Below the pieces are notes generated by a model. That model searched no databases, was not told the origin of the DNA, and was given only the letters and a program-made list of their open reading frames with translations. A stretch of 64,000 nucleotides of DNA from Trema orientale (Eukaryota > Streptophyta > Magnoliopsida > Rosales > Cannabaceae): NCBI GenBank assembly GCA_002914845.1, contig JXTC01000531.1:99081-163080 (forward strand), written 5' to 3'. The position numbers were made by a program, and so were the translations under genes. This document shows, one piece after another, positions 12,200 to 23,846 of the stretch (the first letter of the stretch is position 1; each line of letters opens with the position of its first letter).

Positions 12200-14509
12200 C
12201 TAATATCATCTGGTACAACCCACTCTTCTTCATTTCCCACTGGATATATAGTCTCTGCATATGAGTATAGCTATGCGTCAACTGTATAATACTGGAAACA
12301 CAAGGTGTATGGATTAATGCGTCGACTCAGAGCACCCGCCAATACATGCGTATAGGGTAGACCTGTCAAATCAAACTTCCTACAACTATAAGTCTTTATC
12401 TGTAAATTAACTTGACCATCTCTGTCACCGTCCATGACATAAAACTCATAGTGGCTCAGGGGATGACCAGCCTCAATACGGTCCTCCAATTTCTTTTCAA
12501 TCTTTTTTGCTAATAGTTTATTAGATTCTATTGCCAATGTTCACCTTTTAAAGAACTAAGTTTGTAGCATATATCTCAGAAACTCCGCCAAAATTGTGAT
12601 TAGATACTTCCGTGTATCTCTACTCGTGTTATTAAAGCTCTCAGGGTTATTACTTGTCATGATATTGTAACGAAGTGCAGAGAAGTTTGCACGACTCCAT
12701 TTCTCAATGCTTATTTCTTCTAAATAATTAGCAATGGCTTGATCCTTGACCGTGATCTTCTCGAAATGACGAAAAAAGTCACTCATTCTATAGGATTTTA
12801 CCGCTAAGAAGAATTCACTGTGGCAATGATCACTCTTGAATTTTGCTTAGATATTCATACTAATATGATGTATGCAAGCTCCGTGGTGTGCTTCAGGGAA
12901 CACATTTGACAATGCATTCACAATACTTGGGTGTTGGTCCGATATAAATACTAAGTTCTCAACGTCTCTAATTGCTTCCTTTAGTTTCATGATAAAATAC
13001 ATCTAGGAGTCGTTGATCTCTGAGTCGACTGCTCCAAATGCAACAGGATACAACTACCTGTTTGCATCTTGTGCAATAGTAGCTAACATTGTCTCTCCAT
13101 AATTTATTTTCAAGAAAGATCCATCCACACATTGTCCTATGACACATCTAATCCCCGAATAAATGCAACTAATGACATAAAGAAATACTTGAAATGTCCC
13201 ATCTCATCGGTCTTTAAATGAGTTACTGTTCCCGGATTAGTCTTCTCCAACATATATAGGTAAGATGGCAACTTTTGATATGAACCATCTATTATTCCCC
13301 TGACATACACAAGTACTTTTTTCCTACATCTCCATGCCTTTTCATATGTCATATTCCCATAGTCTTTAGAGAAATCATCGATTATTGATCGAGGGGTGTA
13401 ATTAGGGTTAGCTGAATTTGTGTACTTTCTCTTAATGCAACATCCAATAACTCATGGTGCCGCTTGTCTGTTGTCCTTATATCTATTGCTAACGAACATG
13501 TATGTTCAGGCACATATCTTCGCACCTCAAATATGTCAGACTGCTCCACCTTTCTAACTCGCAACCACGTACAATTATCGTCCATAGATTTTATAAACCA
13601 ACAGTCTTTGCCTGACTTTTTCACTTTGAACTCAAAATTGGACTTTATTGCATGTAAGTGCAGCTTCAGTTTCAAGTCTTCCTTATTCTCAAATAATTGA
13701 CCGATCATGATTTTTATTGAATTAGAAGATCCAGCTCACAAGTTGTTAGGGATTCTCTGTGGCAATTCTCCCTCCGAAAATAAGGGAGTACTCCACTTCG
13801 ATGCATTATCTACTATTCTTACTCCATGCACTCGACTACTTGAAGTCCCTAGTGTTCTCCCTGGAGTCTTAGGTACTTTACTTGACTCTTCTTGTTCAGG
13901 TATACTTATCTGCAATCTCTTCCTGTTTGTTACAGGTTCTTTCTCATTATTTGCTCTCCCCAAATCATCCTCATTGTTGTTTAAGTTAACACTATCACTA
14001 AAGTATTCCTTTAACTCTTCTAGACGCATGTTTTTTGCACCAAAATCCTAACTATAGTAGTTGTCACTATCAGCCCTTATTGGAGGACATATTTCTGGCG
14101 GACACGCCGCAACTGCAGGTGGAGTTAGATCTACCTTTTGCTCGTCTATTTTCTCTGCACCTGTTTCAGGCACAAATGAAGAATTTTGACTGTAACCCTC
14201 ACCCATATGACTAAACTTCGGTAAAATGGACACACATAAAGGAATACGGTGCTGAATAGAGTAAGACATCTTCTCAAGCCAAAGTTCTAGCTCACTATCA
14301 GTAGTAATCTTCATTGCAGGAATAGGGATTCCATCTCCACCACCATATTTATGAACAACCTTAAGTTCTAAATCAAAACAATTTTTATCAACTCCCATCA
14401 CCTCATACTGCTTATCTACAGGGGTCATAAAAGTTATACCCTTCCATTTACCCATGGCCTTACTTTTTTTAGCAATATAAGACCACAATATTTTCTCTGA
14501 CGAAAACAT
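12200..14509 (-). pseudogene. MURA-type transposase of the MULE, broken
   Basis: Minus-strand pieces read in order as a MuDR transposase. 14,048-14,509 is the N-terminal region. 13,382-13,708 holds the MuDR zinc-binding domain, including CTWLRVRK and YVPEHTCSL. 13,137-13,352 and the continuation to about 13,020 contain the first catalytic Asp in VDGSFLK. The second Asp is in FISDQHPSI near 12,940. 12,556-12,786 continues the catalytic core. 12,271-12,537 has a SWIM-finger-like segment CRKFDLTGLPYTH, where one expected Cys is replaced. Several in-frame stops (for example near 13,072 and 13,003) make it inactive. It is separated by about 0.9 kb from the convergent Ulp1-like gene. Confidence 0.75.
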
Positions 14510-14639
14510 CCATTCACACCGTTATACAAAACTATGATGTTGAAACGTGACTCTACAGATAAAACAGAAATTAGATTCATCTGGTATTCAAAATCAACAG
14601 ATAAATCATAAAATATAAAAGGAAGAATATATATTTTTC

Positions 14640-14725
14640 AGTCAACGAAAATTGGTCGAAATAAGCTCGAATATAATCGAAATACATCGAAATTGATCGG
14701 AAAAAATTAATCGAATATTCATCGA
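14640..14725. repeat. Right subterminal repeat block of the MULE
   Basis: Runs of ATCGAAA and TCGAAAT motifs are in inverse orientation to the left-arm TTTCGAT motifs (about 630-1340), as expected of long inverted arms. The junction with Copia-derived sequence lies just beyond, near 14,730-14,780. Confidence 0.6.
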
Positions 14726-15102
14726 AAATGTGTTTTTGCAGGGACTAACTAGTTTTTGTAATTTTTGCTACTACTCCCCCTTTTTGGCAAAAATAGCCAA
14801 AGGTAGTTACAAATCACTGCAGAATTCATAACATGGTTAAAGATAGCAAATGAAAACCAGAAGTCACATATAGTAAACTAATATCATAAGTTGCTCAACG
14901 TTGTAACATGAGCTCAATTCCTGCAGAAAACACAAACAGAAAACTAAACTAAACCAGAAATCAGAATTTGTCTGTGATATACATCACTTATTATCGATAA
15001 AACAGAAAAACAGAAACTTCAAGAAAATCTTTAAGCAGGAGGACGAGCTGGAGAAGCATCTCCTACATCAATGTCCGTCATCATGCAAATTATAGATAAC
15101 AT

Positions 15103-16058
15103 TCATTCCATCTTATCCAAATGAGCAAGCACGGCTGAATTTGCAGCACTTGTATCTACAGTACCGGATGTTCTAACATTAGGTTCTGCAGCAGGCTCAT
15201 CCTCCCCCTCAACAGAATCTCTCTCCTTCATTCTGAACACCAGCTTGGACACAAGAGGAGTGAGATATTCAGAAGTATAACGTGGAGGTCTCTGCTTAGT
15301 CAGAACTCCATAGATAAGTGCTGGAAAGATTAATCTCTTGGTTGGAGTGGTGTTGTATCGCAAATCATAGATGTAGTTGAAAATCAACTGTGCCAAATTC
15401 ACTTGACCACCTGTTCCAATATCAAAGAGAAAACAAGCACAATCTCCATGCAGTGTATTGGAATGTGTGGTCGGCATCCAATTATCAATGGTAATGCGAT
15501 GCAACCCTTTATACTTTAGTGTCAGATCAGTAGTCTTAAAGATGCTATTCTTCGGCCATTTGGTTTGTGTGACAAGGATTTCACTAGCTACCTTGTTGAG
15601 AGGAAATTCTTTCTCAAAGTCATCAAAAGGCCAAATAGGTATGTTCAGAAAATCGGCTATAACAGTAGGGGAAAAATCATAGACATGACCCCTAACAAAG
15701 ACTTTCCCATACCCTGGAGAACCTTGTTTGTCTAGGTCTTCAGTCAAGTTGGAATAAAATTCCTAAACTATCCTAGGAATAAAGCCTTTAATTTCTGAAA
15801 CAGTGTTCAGCCACTTTTGATCTTCAATACATTTTAGAGCCCCTATTTTCTGAAATGACTTCAAGTTTATGTTTCTCTCAGGTATATATTGACACTGTTC
15901 ATAGATCTTCATAGATTGAGCAGCATCTTTTGTATAATACCATGGAGAGAAAGAGTTTTCTGGGATAAAACCTGGTGTTTCTGAAGAAGATACTCCTTTT
16001 CCTTTCTCAGCAGCAATTGTTTTTCTCTTCGGTTGTGTTGATTTCAAAGATTGGCCAG
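15103..16058 (-). pseudogene. 'Putative plant transposon protein'-type ORF fused behind integrase
   Basis: Two in-frame blocks (15,763-16,047 and 15,103-15,747) are separated by a single TAG. The first is basic and Ser-rich, then has YIPERNINLKSF. The second has KVFVRGHVYDFSPTVIADFL followed by a conserved-looking helical region. This pattern matches my memory of the plant mobile-element domain often annotated 'putative plant transposon protein', not Copia reverse transcriptase. It begins without its own clear start, inside the broken integrase. Domain identity is unverified. Confidence 0.6.
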
Positions 16059-18883
16059 AAGCTTTTTGCTGTTTAGTATCACCCGAGCAATCTCTTGTAA
16101 TGTTCTATTCTTTCTTTCCACAACACCATTTTGTTGTGGTGTCTCAGGAGCTGAGAATTCATGAGTAATACCATTTGAATCACAAAAATCAGTATATAAA
16201 GAATTTTCAAATTCCTTACCATGATCACTTCGTATTCTGATTATTTTTCCAATGTTACAACCTTTATCCATTTTAAGTTTAACGACCAGTTTCTTAAAGG
16301 CATCAAAAGTATATGAATTTTCTCTTAAAAAATCTACCCAAGTATATCTAGAAAAGTCATCTACACAAACAAAAATATACTTTTTACTTGCAACACTTTC
16401 TACTTGCATGAGACCCATAAGATCCATATGAAGTAATTTCAGCACTCTCGATGTTGTAACATATTGAATTACTTTATGTGTTGCTCTTAACTATTTACTC
16501 ATCTGACAAGGACCATAAACGCCTTGTGATTTCCTACCCAAATTTGGTAAGCCACGGACATCATCTGAATTGGCAAGTTTCTGCAACATTTTAAAATTTA
16601 AATACCCTAACTTTTCATGTCAAAAATCAGATTCATTTATTGATGCTTTTTACATGAATGTGATTTTGTTAAAGTATAGCAATTATCCTTTGATCTAAAA
16701 CCTTCTAAAACTGATTTACCACATTCATCAAAAACAACACATTTATCACGAGTGAAATTAACATTAAAGTTTAAATCACAAATTTGACTTATGCTGATCA
16801 AATTAGCCATAAGTCCCTCTACGTGCAAAATATTCCTAAATTTAGGAAATCCTTCAATATTAAGAGTTCCTTTTCCAAGAACTCTTCCTTTTGCACCATC
16901 ACTGAATGTTACAACACCTCCGGTATCTAACTTGTAGTTTATAAGAATAGATTTGTCACCTGTCATATGCTTGGAACATCCACTATCGAAATACCAATCG
17001 TTAGTAGCACATGATCTAAAACAAGTAAAAGATCTAAAACAATTTAATTTAGATTTTTTAACCCAAACTTTGCTTGTTTTCTTTGACAAATCAATCTTTT
17101 TCTTTGGTATTTTTCTTTGAAATGGAATTTCATGAGAATAGTAATTATTTTCCAAAAAATTTCTCATAGTAAAACATCTAGGTCTGATGTGACCTTTTAC
17201 ACCACAGAAATGACAAGTTGGAACAAACTTACCATGGTTTCTCATGGAATTAAATCCTGTAGGTTTGCTGTATTTTGCAATAGGAGATTTTCGTGTTGCA
17301 ACATTAGCATGTTTTCCAGAAACTAATATTGTAGTTACAACATGAAGTTTCTTCTGTGTTGTAAGACCACTGTTGGTTCCTGCAACTGGGTTAGGAAAAG
17401 AACTCTTAACAAAAACAGTTTTTGAATTCGAGCTCTCACCTTTAAATCCGAGCCCATGATGATCTGACCCAGATCTACCAACTGTCAGAATATGATCTAA
17501 TTTGGCAGTTCCAGAATTTAGCATTTTTAAGAACTTTTGAGTTCTATCAAGCTCTGCTGAAACATCTTTTAACTTTACTTCTTTTTTATCTAGCAAGGTT
17601 TCCAACTCTTGGATCTTTAATTCAGAATTCTCCTTGTATTGGATGAGCATAGAAATTCTTCCTTCAAGAGATCTATTCTCATCTACAACTTTAACCCATT
17701 GAGAATACATATTCTCATAGGATATTCTAATTGATTCTTCATTCAGTTCGGAATCATCACTGTCTGAATCATATAATCGGTCTGATGTTACAATATTACT
17801 GCTAAATGCAGGCTGTGTTATAACATTATCTGTAGAATTCTGCACAGAACACATATTATCTGAAACTAATGAAACACCAAAAGCAACATAATTACTTACA
17901 TGTGTTTCATCTTCCTCTTGGCTACCTTCTGACTCCTCATCACTCCATGAGGTAGTCATTGCCTTAGATTTTTTCTTTAGGGTGTTGGCACATTCAGCTT
18001 GTATGTGACCATAACCTTCATACTCCCTACACTGAATAAATTTCTTTTTGTCTTTAGAAACATCAGATTTAGGAGGTGTGAACTTACCTTTACTTGAGTT
18101 GCTCCCCTTGGATTGCCTGCCCATTTTCTTTAAAAATTTGTTAAAGTTTTTGAACAAGAGAGCAAGTTCATCATCAAGATTTTCACTTACAACCGGTTCA
18201 GGGGTAGCTTTAAGAGCAATTGATTTATCCTTCTTCCTATGTATGATTTTCATCTCATAGGTCTGTAAGGATCTCATAAGTTCCTCCACCTTCCTAGTTT
18301 TGAGGTTCTTGCTTTCTTCAATGGCCGTAAGCTTTGGTTGAAACCTGTCAGGCAAAGATCTAAATATTTTTCTAACCATTTTAGTATTCGAAAAGTGTTT
18401 ACCAAGAGCAAAAGCTTCATTTGAAATGTCATACAGTTTAGTAAAATATTCAGATAGGATTTCATCTTCTCTCATTTTTAACTCTTCAAATTTAGAAGTC
18501 AAAATAACTATTTTGGTTCTTTTCATATCACCAGAACCTTCAAAATATGTTTGTAAAATATCCCATGCCTCCTTGGCAGAATCACAATTTATTATTATTT
18601 TGCTTCGAGTAGTATCAACACCATTGAGAATAGCATATAACGCTCTGGAGTTGTAATTGGTTAGTTTATCATCTTCAGGAGACCAATTGAGTTCATGTTT
18701 AGGAGTATCATTCCCATTCTCATCCTTAGTGGTTGGTGGTGACCATCCAGTAAGAACTGACCTCCATGATTTTTCATCAATAGATTTGATATAAGCTTTC
18801 ATACGTGCCTTCTAATATGAATAGTTTGTACCCTCAAGCAATGGGGGGCGTGTAATGGACTCTCTTTCGGTAAGAAACGACAT
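16058..18883 (-). pseudogene. Copia gag-protease-integrase polyprotein, truncated
   Basis: The likely gag ATG is at 18,883. An in-frame TAG at 18,812-18,814 breaks the N-terminus. The long open block 16,637-18,802 has a UBN2-type GAG domain, a degenerate knuckle CREYEGYGHIQAEC (one Cys lost), a coiled-coil region, an intact CCHC knuckle CHFCGVKGHIRPRC, and the aspartic protease site FDSGCSKHMTG. The pre-integrase segment (about 16,450-16,636) has further stops. 16,058-16,445 encodes the integrase core with DDFSRYTWVDF and the late QQNGVVERKNR motif. Homology ends after the first helix beyond that motif. Confidence 0.85.
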
Positions 18884-18941
18884 ACCTGAAAAATACGGTC
18901 AAAAATCCACAAGATCTCACAAAATAAGCTATTAGTGACCT

Positions 18942-18953
18942 GCTCTGATACCA
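18942..18953 (-). other. Copia primer-binding site (initiator Met tRNA)
   Basis: On - TGGTATCAGAGC is the standard plant Copia primer site complementary to tRNA-Met. It lies just inside the putative 5' LTR and 59 bases upstream of the gag ATG. Confidence 0.85.
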
Positions 18954-20290
18954 AATATTACGACCGTTTCTTATATTCTTACCGAATATAATTAATTGTC
19001 CAATTAAATATGTAAGGTGAATATGCGAAAAATTATGATATGGATGTTGTAACACTGAAAAATAAAAATTTGACACACAATATTTTTACTTGGTTCAACT
19101 ATCTCCCGATAGTCTACATCCAAGGGGCCATACCCAGATAAATAAACTTATTAGTAAAGAATAACGTGAGTACAAACACCAATCAAATTTTAAAGACTTC
19201 CTCTCTTAAATGTTGCAACATGCAAGTACTACTTTACTAATCTGTCTAGCGAGCTCCCCTCGACTTGATGTGATTCCTTCCGTCTGAACTCCCTTCAGAT
19301 TTCTCGAAACCTGTCTTCTCCCGAAGACTTGTTGCACTTCTCCCGAAGCGCTTGTACTTCTCCCGAAGCACTCTCACGACTAAGAATCCCTCCTAGTCTC
19401 TCAACATAAAGTATAGACAGATTTTACTAAGTATTGCATTAATGGCAATCACAAAACATACAAGGCATACATAGGACTCTAACCTAGACTCCTATTTATA
19501 GTGCTTGAGGTCTTCCAATCTTTGGTAATCTGTAAGACACGTTTTCCTCATCATAAATACTGATTGGAAATCAATTAGAGCAGTCAAGGATAAGATTTTC
19601 GCAATCAATGCTGATCTGAAATTATTGCTGATTCTGCACAGTGATGTTACAATATCGGCCCTGTCTAAACAGCCAGACTTGTAACCTTTCTAGAAGAAGT
19701 CTTGATTTGTTACCTGAAATAAACATTCCGTTTTTTGCACAAATTAAGCAAATAAAAAGTGTTTACACACAAAAAGAATAAGCTAAAGATAAATAGGAAA
19801 ACGACACCTCAAGAAATTAAATTTAATACTCATAAAATAAGGTAGTTTCTATAAAATACAAGCTGTCAAAATAATCAGATTAAATTAACCAAATAAATAA
19901 AATCTGATTGATTAAAATCAAGATTGATTATAATAAGAAATATTAACCAATTAGTAATAGTAATCACACCATAATCAATCTTCATTAAAATATGCCTAAA
20001 TAAGAAAGAAATATGTGAATATAATTTTCCTACAAGGCAAACAATAATTATTGATATTTATGATCAAAACACAACTGATTGAACAGATTTTCAATCATAT
20101 AACAGCTGTAAAATTCGGACAAATACATTCGAAAATGCAAGGTCAAATATTCCAGTGATGTTGCAACATTAACCCATAATCACTGTCAGTAAACATAGAC
20201 AGTGATGTTGCAACATCGCAAATGACAACAGGCTTTGCCCTTTCAATTTCAAAGCTCATCCATTTGACGCACGTTACACAACGAGACAAG
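18954..20290 (-). repeat. Putative 5' LTR of the Copia element (outer end uncertain)
   Basis: It is placed by the adjoining primer site. It contains short recurring motifs (CTTCTCCCGAAG, repeated near 19,316-19,370, and GTGATGTTGCAACAT near 20,153 and 20,200). The outer end is put where composition changes before the T-run at about 20,320. No partner LTR is in the window. Confidence 0.45.
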
Positions 20291-22258
20291 GTAAGCTCTA
20301 TGCAATAATTTGCTACTTTTTTTTTTTTGGTGGGGGGAAGTAAATTTCTTTACATTAAGAGATTTCTCCGATTAAATAAGCTCATTCAACTTCTTAAACA
20401 AACCTAATTAAATCATACATGTACAACATATAGTTAACTATGATGTTAGAAAGAAACAAAAAAACAAAATACATTCAACAACAATATATATGCATAAAGT
20501 CAGACTAAGCCATTAATAAGAGTTTTGAAGAGCATAAATCTTTAAAAAATTTGAAAACATATTAGTTTTGGTAAAGGCTTACACGATGCGATGAAGTAAG
20601 ATCGGAGGGTTTTAATATCTCATACTAAAAGTGAAGAAAATTTTATTTTTATTTTTATTTGCTAAAGTATATATCAGCAATTTGGGTTCTTCATTTTCTT
20701 GTTCGTATCACAAATGATTTTCTTTTTTCATCTTGTTGATGTGCAATTTTTTTTTTCTTTAAGTTAAAAGATTGGAAATTCTTTATTAGGTGTGCAGATC
20801 CTACTGTTGTATGGTTAAGAAATTTTTTTTCTCTTTCAAGATTATTGTAATGTTTATTATGATCTTAGGACTTTTTTTTTTTCATTAGGAATGTACGTTA
20901 ATATAATTACGATTGATGGTTTTTTTTGTAATAAAATTTTTAATTATTAAAAGGGTGGAGAGAGGAAACAGAAGTACAATAGACCCACACTTTCTTTTAT
21001 TACAAAATAACCTTCAATAAAATTACTTTTAGATACAAAACAAATTCTTCAAATATATATTTTTTACAATAAAAAATCTTCACACCCCTCTTAGAAAAAG
21101 TCCATAATCATGAATATGATTTAATGGGAAAGAAAGATGGTCTATGTTATTTGGATTTGAACCAGAAAAATCATTTCTTATTCTTCTTCTCTAGGTTTCT
21201 CATGTGAAATTTTTTGGGTTTGTTTTTCCCTTTTGTATTGACAACACTTAAACAAAGATAAAACTAATTTGGTTTATCTATTATGAATTTGTTAATGATC
21301 ATTGTTAGTGAAGAACATGGTTTTGATAAATTTATTTTTGGATTTATGTTGTGATGGATTTGTTTTTCTATTTCTTATGATGTATTTACTTAATTTTTTT
21401 CCAGATTTTCTCACTTTTAAACTAGTAATGAATCTAGTAAAGAAGAAGATGAGCAGGTGGTTGGTGGGAAAAAAAAAATAAAAAAATAATTATAAAGGCT
21501 ATTTTAGAATAATCAAGGGGTACAATTAGTCGTATTCAAAGTTAGAAATTTGAATGAATAGTGAATTTAGCTAAAGTATGGGGAGAGTAGACTTGAGTAT
21601 GGCAATGGATCCACCCTAAAAGAAATCATTAAAATAAAGTATATGAAGAGCAGACGATAGGTGGCAATAAAGTCACTCTCAATCAATTTACTTGTGAAAT
21701 AAGTTAAATAACTCATTTGTCCTTGATATACACTGTCATGCACTAATATGCAAGACTGGTCTCGTTATCAAGTACCCCAATTAATATAAAAATATTGCCA
21801 TTTTATATCAAAAGATTAGTATCCTTTAGTTAAACAAAATAAGATAAAAAAAAATAGTCCAAAAGTATAAAACAAGCAAAAATGAATTAGTTTCTTAATC
21901 ATGTTATATGTACTTATACAAGATTTTGATCAAAATAGTAGTTTTGGACTTAATTTGACTGAATTTTAACGTACTACATATAATCAAAAACTCAACAGTT
22001 TTTATTACGATATAATCAGAAACTCAACAGTTTTTATTGCTAGAATTAAAAAGAAAAAAACCAACATTTTATTGGATATAACCAGAAACCCAAAATGTTT
22101 TTTTTGCTAAAAAAAAAACCCCAAGATTTTTTTTAAATATATAATAATCCCTTCTTGGGAGACTTGGTTTTCTCCTATAATATATTTAAAATTTTGCATA
22201 CCTCACACTAATAGACGATAATGATCATGATAGGTGGCGCAGATGACGGTAATATATA

Positions 22259-22495
22259 TATAGGCACTAATTTAGGAGGTAATTTTTTTCCACCTATTTA
22301 TAGGTATTATTTTGCCTAAATAAAATTTATAATACAAGTCTTTTTATGGTAAAAAGTGGAGAGAAAAAAAAAATTAAATAATGGATATTTTTTTTTCAAC
22401 TACCTAAATTATGGTAACTGTTAGATAATAATCAAACGGCTAAAAAACTACCTACAGATATGTTAAAAAAATGTCTATTGAATTGGAATATGTAT
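22259..22495 (+). mobile_element. MITE copy A of an inverted pair
   Basis: It begins TATAGGCACTAATTT and shares with copy B (22,801-23,054, opposite orientation) the blocks AAAAAGTGGAGAGA, TCAACTACC(T/C)AAATTATG and GTTAGATAAT. Copy A is more degraded at its ends. No coding capacity. Confidence 0.6.
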
Positions 22496-22800
22496 ATATA
22501 TATATATATTAGCTCATTTTATTCATATTAATGACAGGAACGAATAAAATTAAAGTTAGTTGTAGTACTGCTGCCAACACGTAGGCCTACCAGATAAGAA
22601 GGTCTAGTTAATGCTTTGGTCCCTTCTAAATCTAATTACAAGGGGATAGCTCCACGGAGTGACCTACATTCGCTGGATATTTGGGTCCCTATGTCTCAGA
22701 ATAAACTAAATATGCATAGAGTTTAATTAATTATCTATCATGTATAAACCCATTTATGGTAATATACTACGAAAATATATTATTAGAACTTTAGACCTAT

Positions 22801-23054
22801 ATATATAGGTTCCAATCCGTTAGGTACTTTTTTTTCACTTATCTATAGGTATTTTTATTTTCAGCCGTTAGATCATTATCTAACAATTATCATAATTTGG
22901 GTAGTTGAAAAAAAATAAAAAATAAAAATTCATTATTCAATGGCTTTCTCTCTCCACTTTTTATCATGAAAATAAATGCGTAATCAATTTTAATTAGGCA
23001 AAACAATACCTATGTATAAGTAAAAAAAATACCTAATAGATTGGTGCCCATATA
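22801..23054 (-). mobile_element. MITE copy B of an inverted pair
   Basis: Terminal inverted repeats of roughly 50 bp: the left end reads AGGTTCCAATCCGTTAGGTA and the reverse complement of the right end reads GGGCACCAATCTATTAGGTA. The flanks are TA-rich, so the target duplication cannot be resolved. Confidence 0.6.
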
Positions 23055-23203
23055 TGTATATATATTCTTCATAATTTTCTATCTAATGATCTTATCTATA
23101 TAGCAGTAGCACCGCAAAATGATTATTGTGATCTTTGGGTGTGGTTGAGAAGCTTGAGTATTGATTTTATAATTCTACAGAATATCAAAATTAAGTTAAT
23201 TTA

Positions 23204-23846
23204 GAGAGATGGTAGAGAGAGGAGCGCTCACATGCTCTCTCTCCTTTTTTTCTCCACAGCGAGCCTTGTCACAGTTTTCTCTTACCTCTTTTCTTAGTAG
23301 GTACCTCCCTTATACGGGGGAGGAGATTTTCTTTCTCTCCGGGATTTTTCTCAATATCTTTTCATGTTTTTATGTTTAGTTTTAAATAATTCTTCTATTT
23401 GGGAAGACAATTATCTACTTAGATCAAGATCTATGGTGATTTTAGTACACCCAAATTTAGATCTGTGATGTTTTGAGTTGTTTTTAGTATTTTCTTTATC
23501 AGTGATATGGCTATCCTCCAAATCTGTATTGTTTTTTATTCAGATCTGGAGAGATTATTACCATGGTAGATTAGAGTTGGCAGAATCTACTTCAGTGAAT
23601 CAATTAAAAATGTCAATTCAAATAACGAAGAGTCAAAACGAGTCATTGAAGATAGCTATTAGGTCCTTCATGAAGTCTTTCTCTAAGGACATTATCGGGA
23701 CTATTTGTGCTTTGATATTTCTGAAGGTTTTTTTATTTTCAAGTTTATAAATTGATTTTTTGATTCTCAGTGTAAGTGTAAAAGGTTATATTTAACTTGA
23801 TTTGCAATTATAACCCAGTATTAATAAAATTGTTTCAAAAAAAAAA
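23204..23846 (+). mobile_element. Poly-A-tailed retroposon with 14-bp target duplication
   Basis: The insert ends with AATAAAATTGTTTC and an A-run. It is flanked by ATTAAGTTAATTTA (23,190-23,203) and ATTACGTTAATTTA (23,847-23,860), a 14-bp duplication with one mismatch. The 5' part is CT/GA-rich. An open frame at about 23,478-23,750 (91 codons) begins without ATG and has no recognised domain. It could be a short non-autonomous LINE or a processed transcript copy; no reverse transcriptase is present. Confidence 0.6.

Larger units (their letters stand above)
600..14730. mobile_element. Mutator-like element with Ulp1-type and MURA genes (degenerate, nested)
   Basis: Two diagnostic pseudogenes converge: a DUF1985/Ulp1-like protease on + (about 1397-11,390) and a MURA-type transposase on - (about 12,200-14,509). 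Dense TTTCGAT/ATCGAAA motifs fill the left arm (about 630-1340), the space between the two genes (about 11,550-11,800) and the right arm (about 14,640-14,725), as expected of subterminal repeats. Pairing of a Ulp1-like protease with MURA is known for the Kaonashi type of plant MULEs. The Gypsy element at 1474-8907 is a later insertion, so the element itself is about 6.7 kb. Both genes carry stops, so the copy is non-functional. Exact termini and target duplication were not found; outer limits are approximate. Confidence 0.7.
14760..20300 (-). mobile_element. Decayed Copia-type element (Sirevirus-like) with swapped 3' half
   Basis: On - the order is: one 5' LTR (about 18,954 to about 20,290), a Met-tRNA-type primer site, gag with zinc knuckles, protease, pre-integrase and integrase core, then an abrupt junction near 16,058 to an unrelated ORF, then a G-rich tract reading AAAAAGGGGGAG at about 14,777-14,788. 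No reverse transcriptase or RNase H is present. No second LTR was found; the sequence beyond the G-rich tract becomes MULE arm. Gag and protease motifs and the two-knuckle layout resemble the SIRE/Maximus lineage (inference). Several stops make it inactive. Confidence 0.7.
20300..23189. other. Non-coding AT-rich intergenic region
   Basis: No gene is supported. Contains homopolymer runs, (TA)n tracts, short direct repeats of TCAGAAACTCAACAGTTTTTAT type near 21,980-22,040, and the two MITE copies listed separately. Confidence 0.5.

Noticed and set aside
23478..23750. 91-codon plus frame as a host gene
   Set aside because: Lies wholly inside a poly-A-tailed retroposon with target duplication and starts without ATG.
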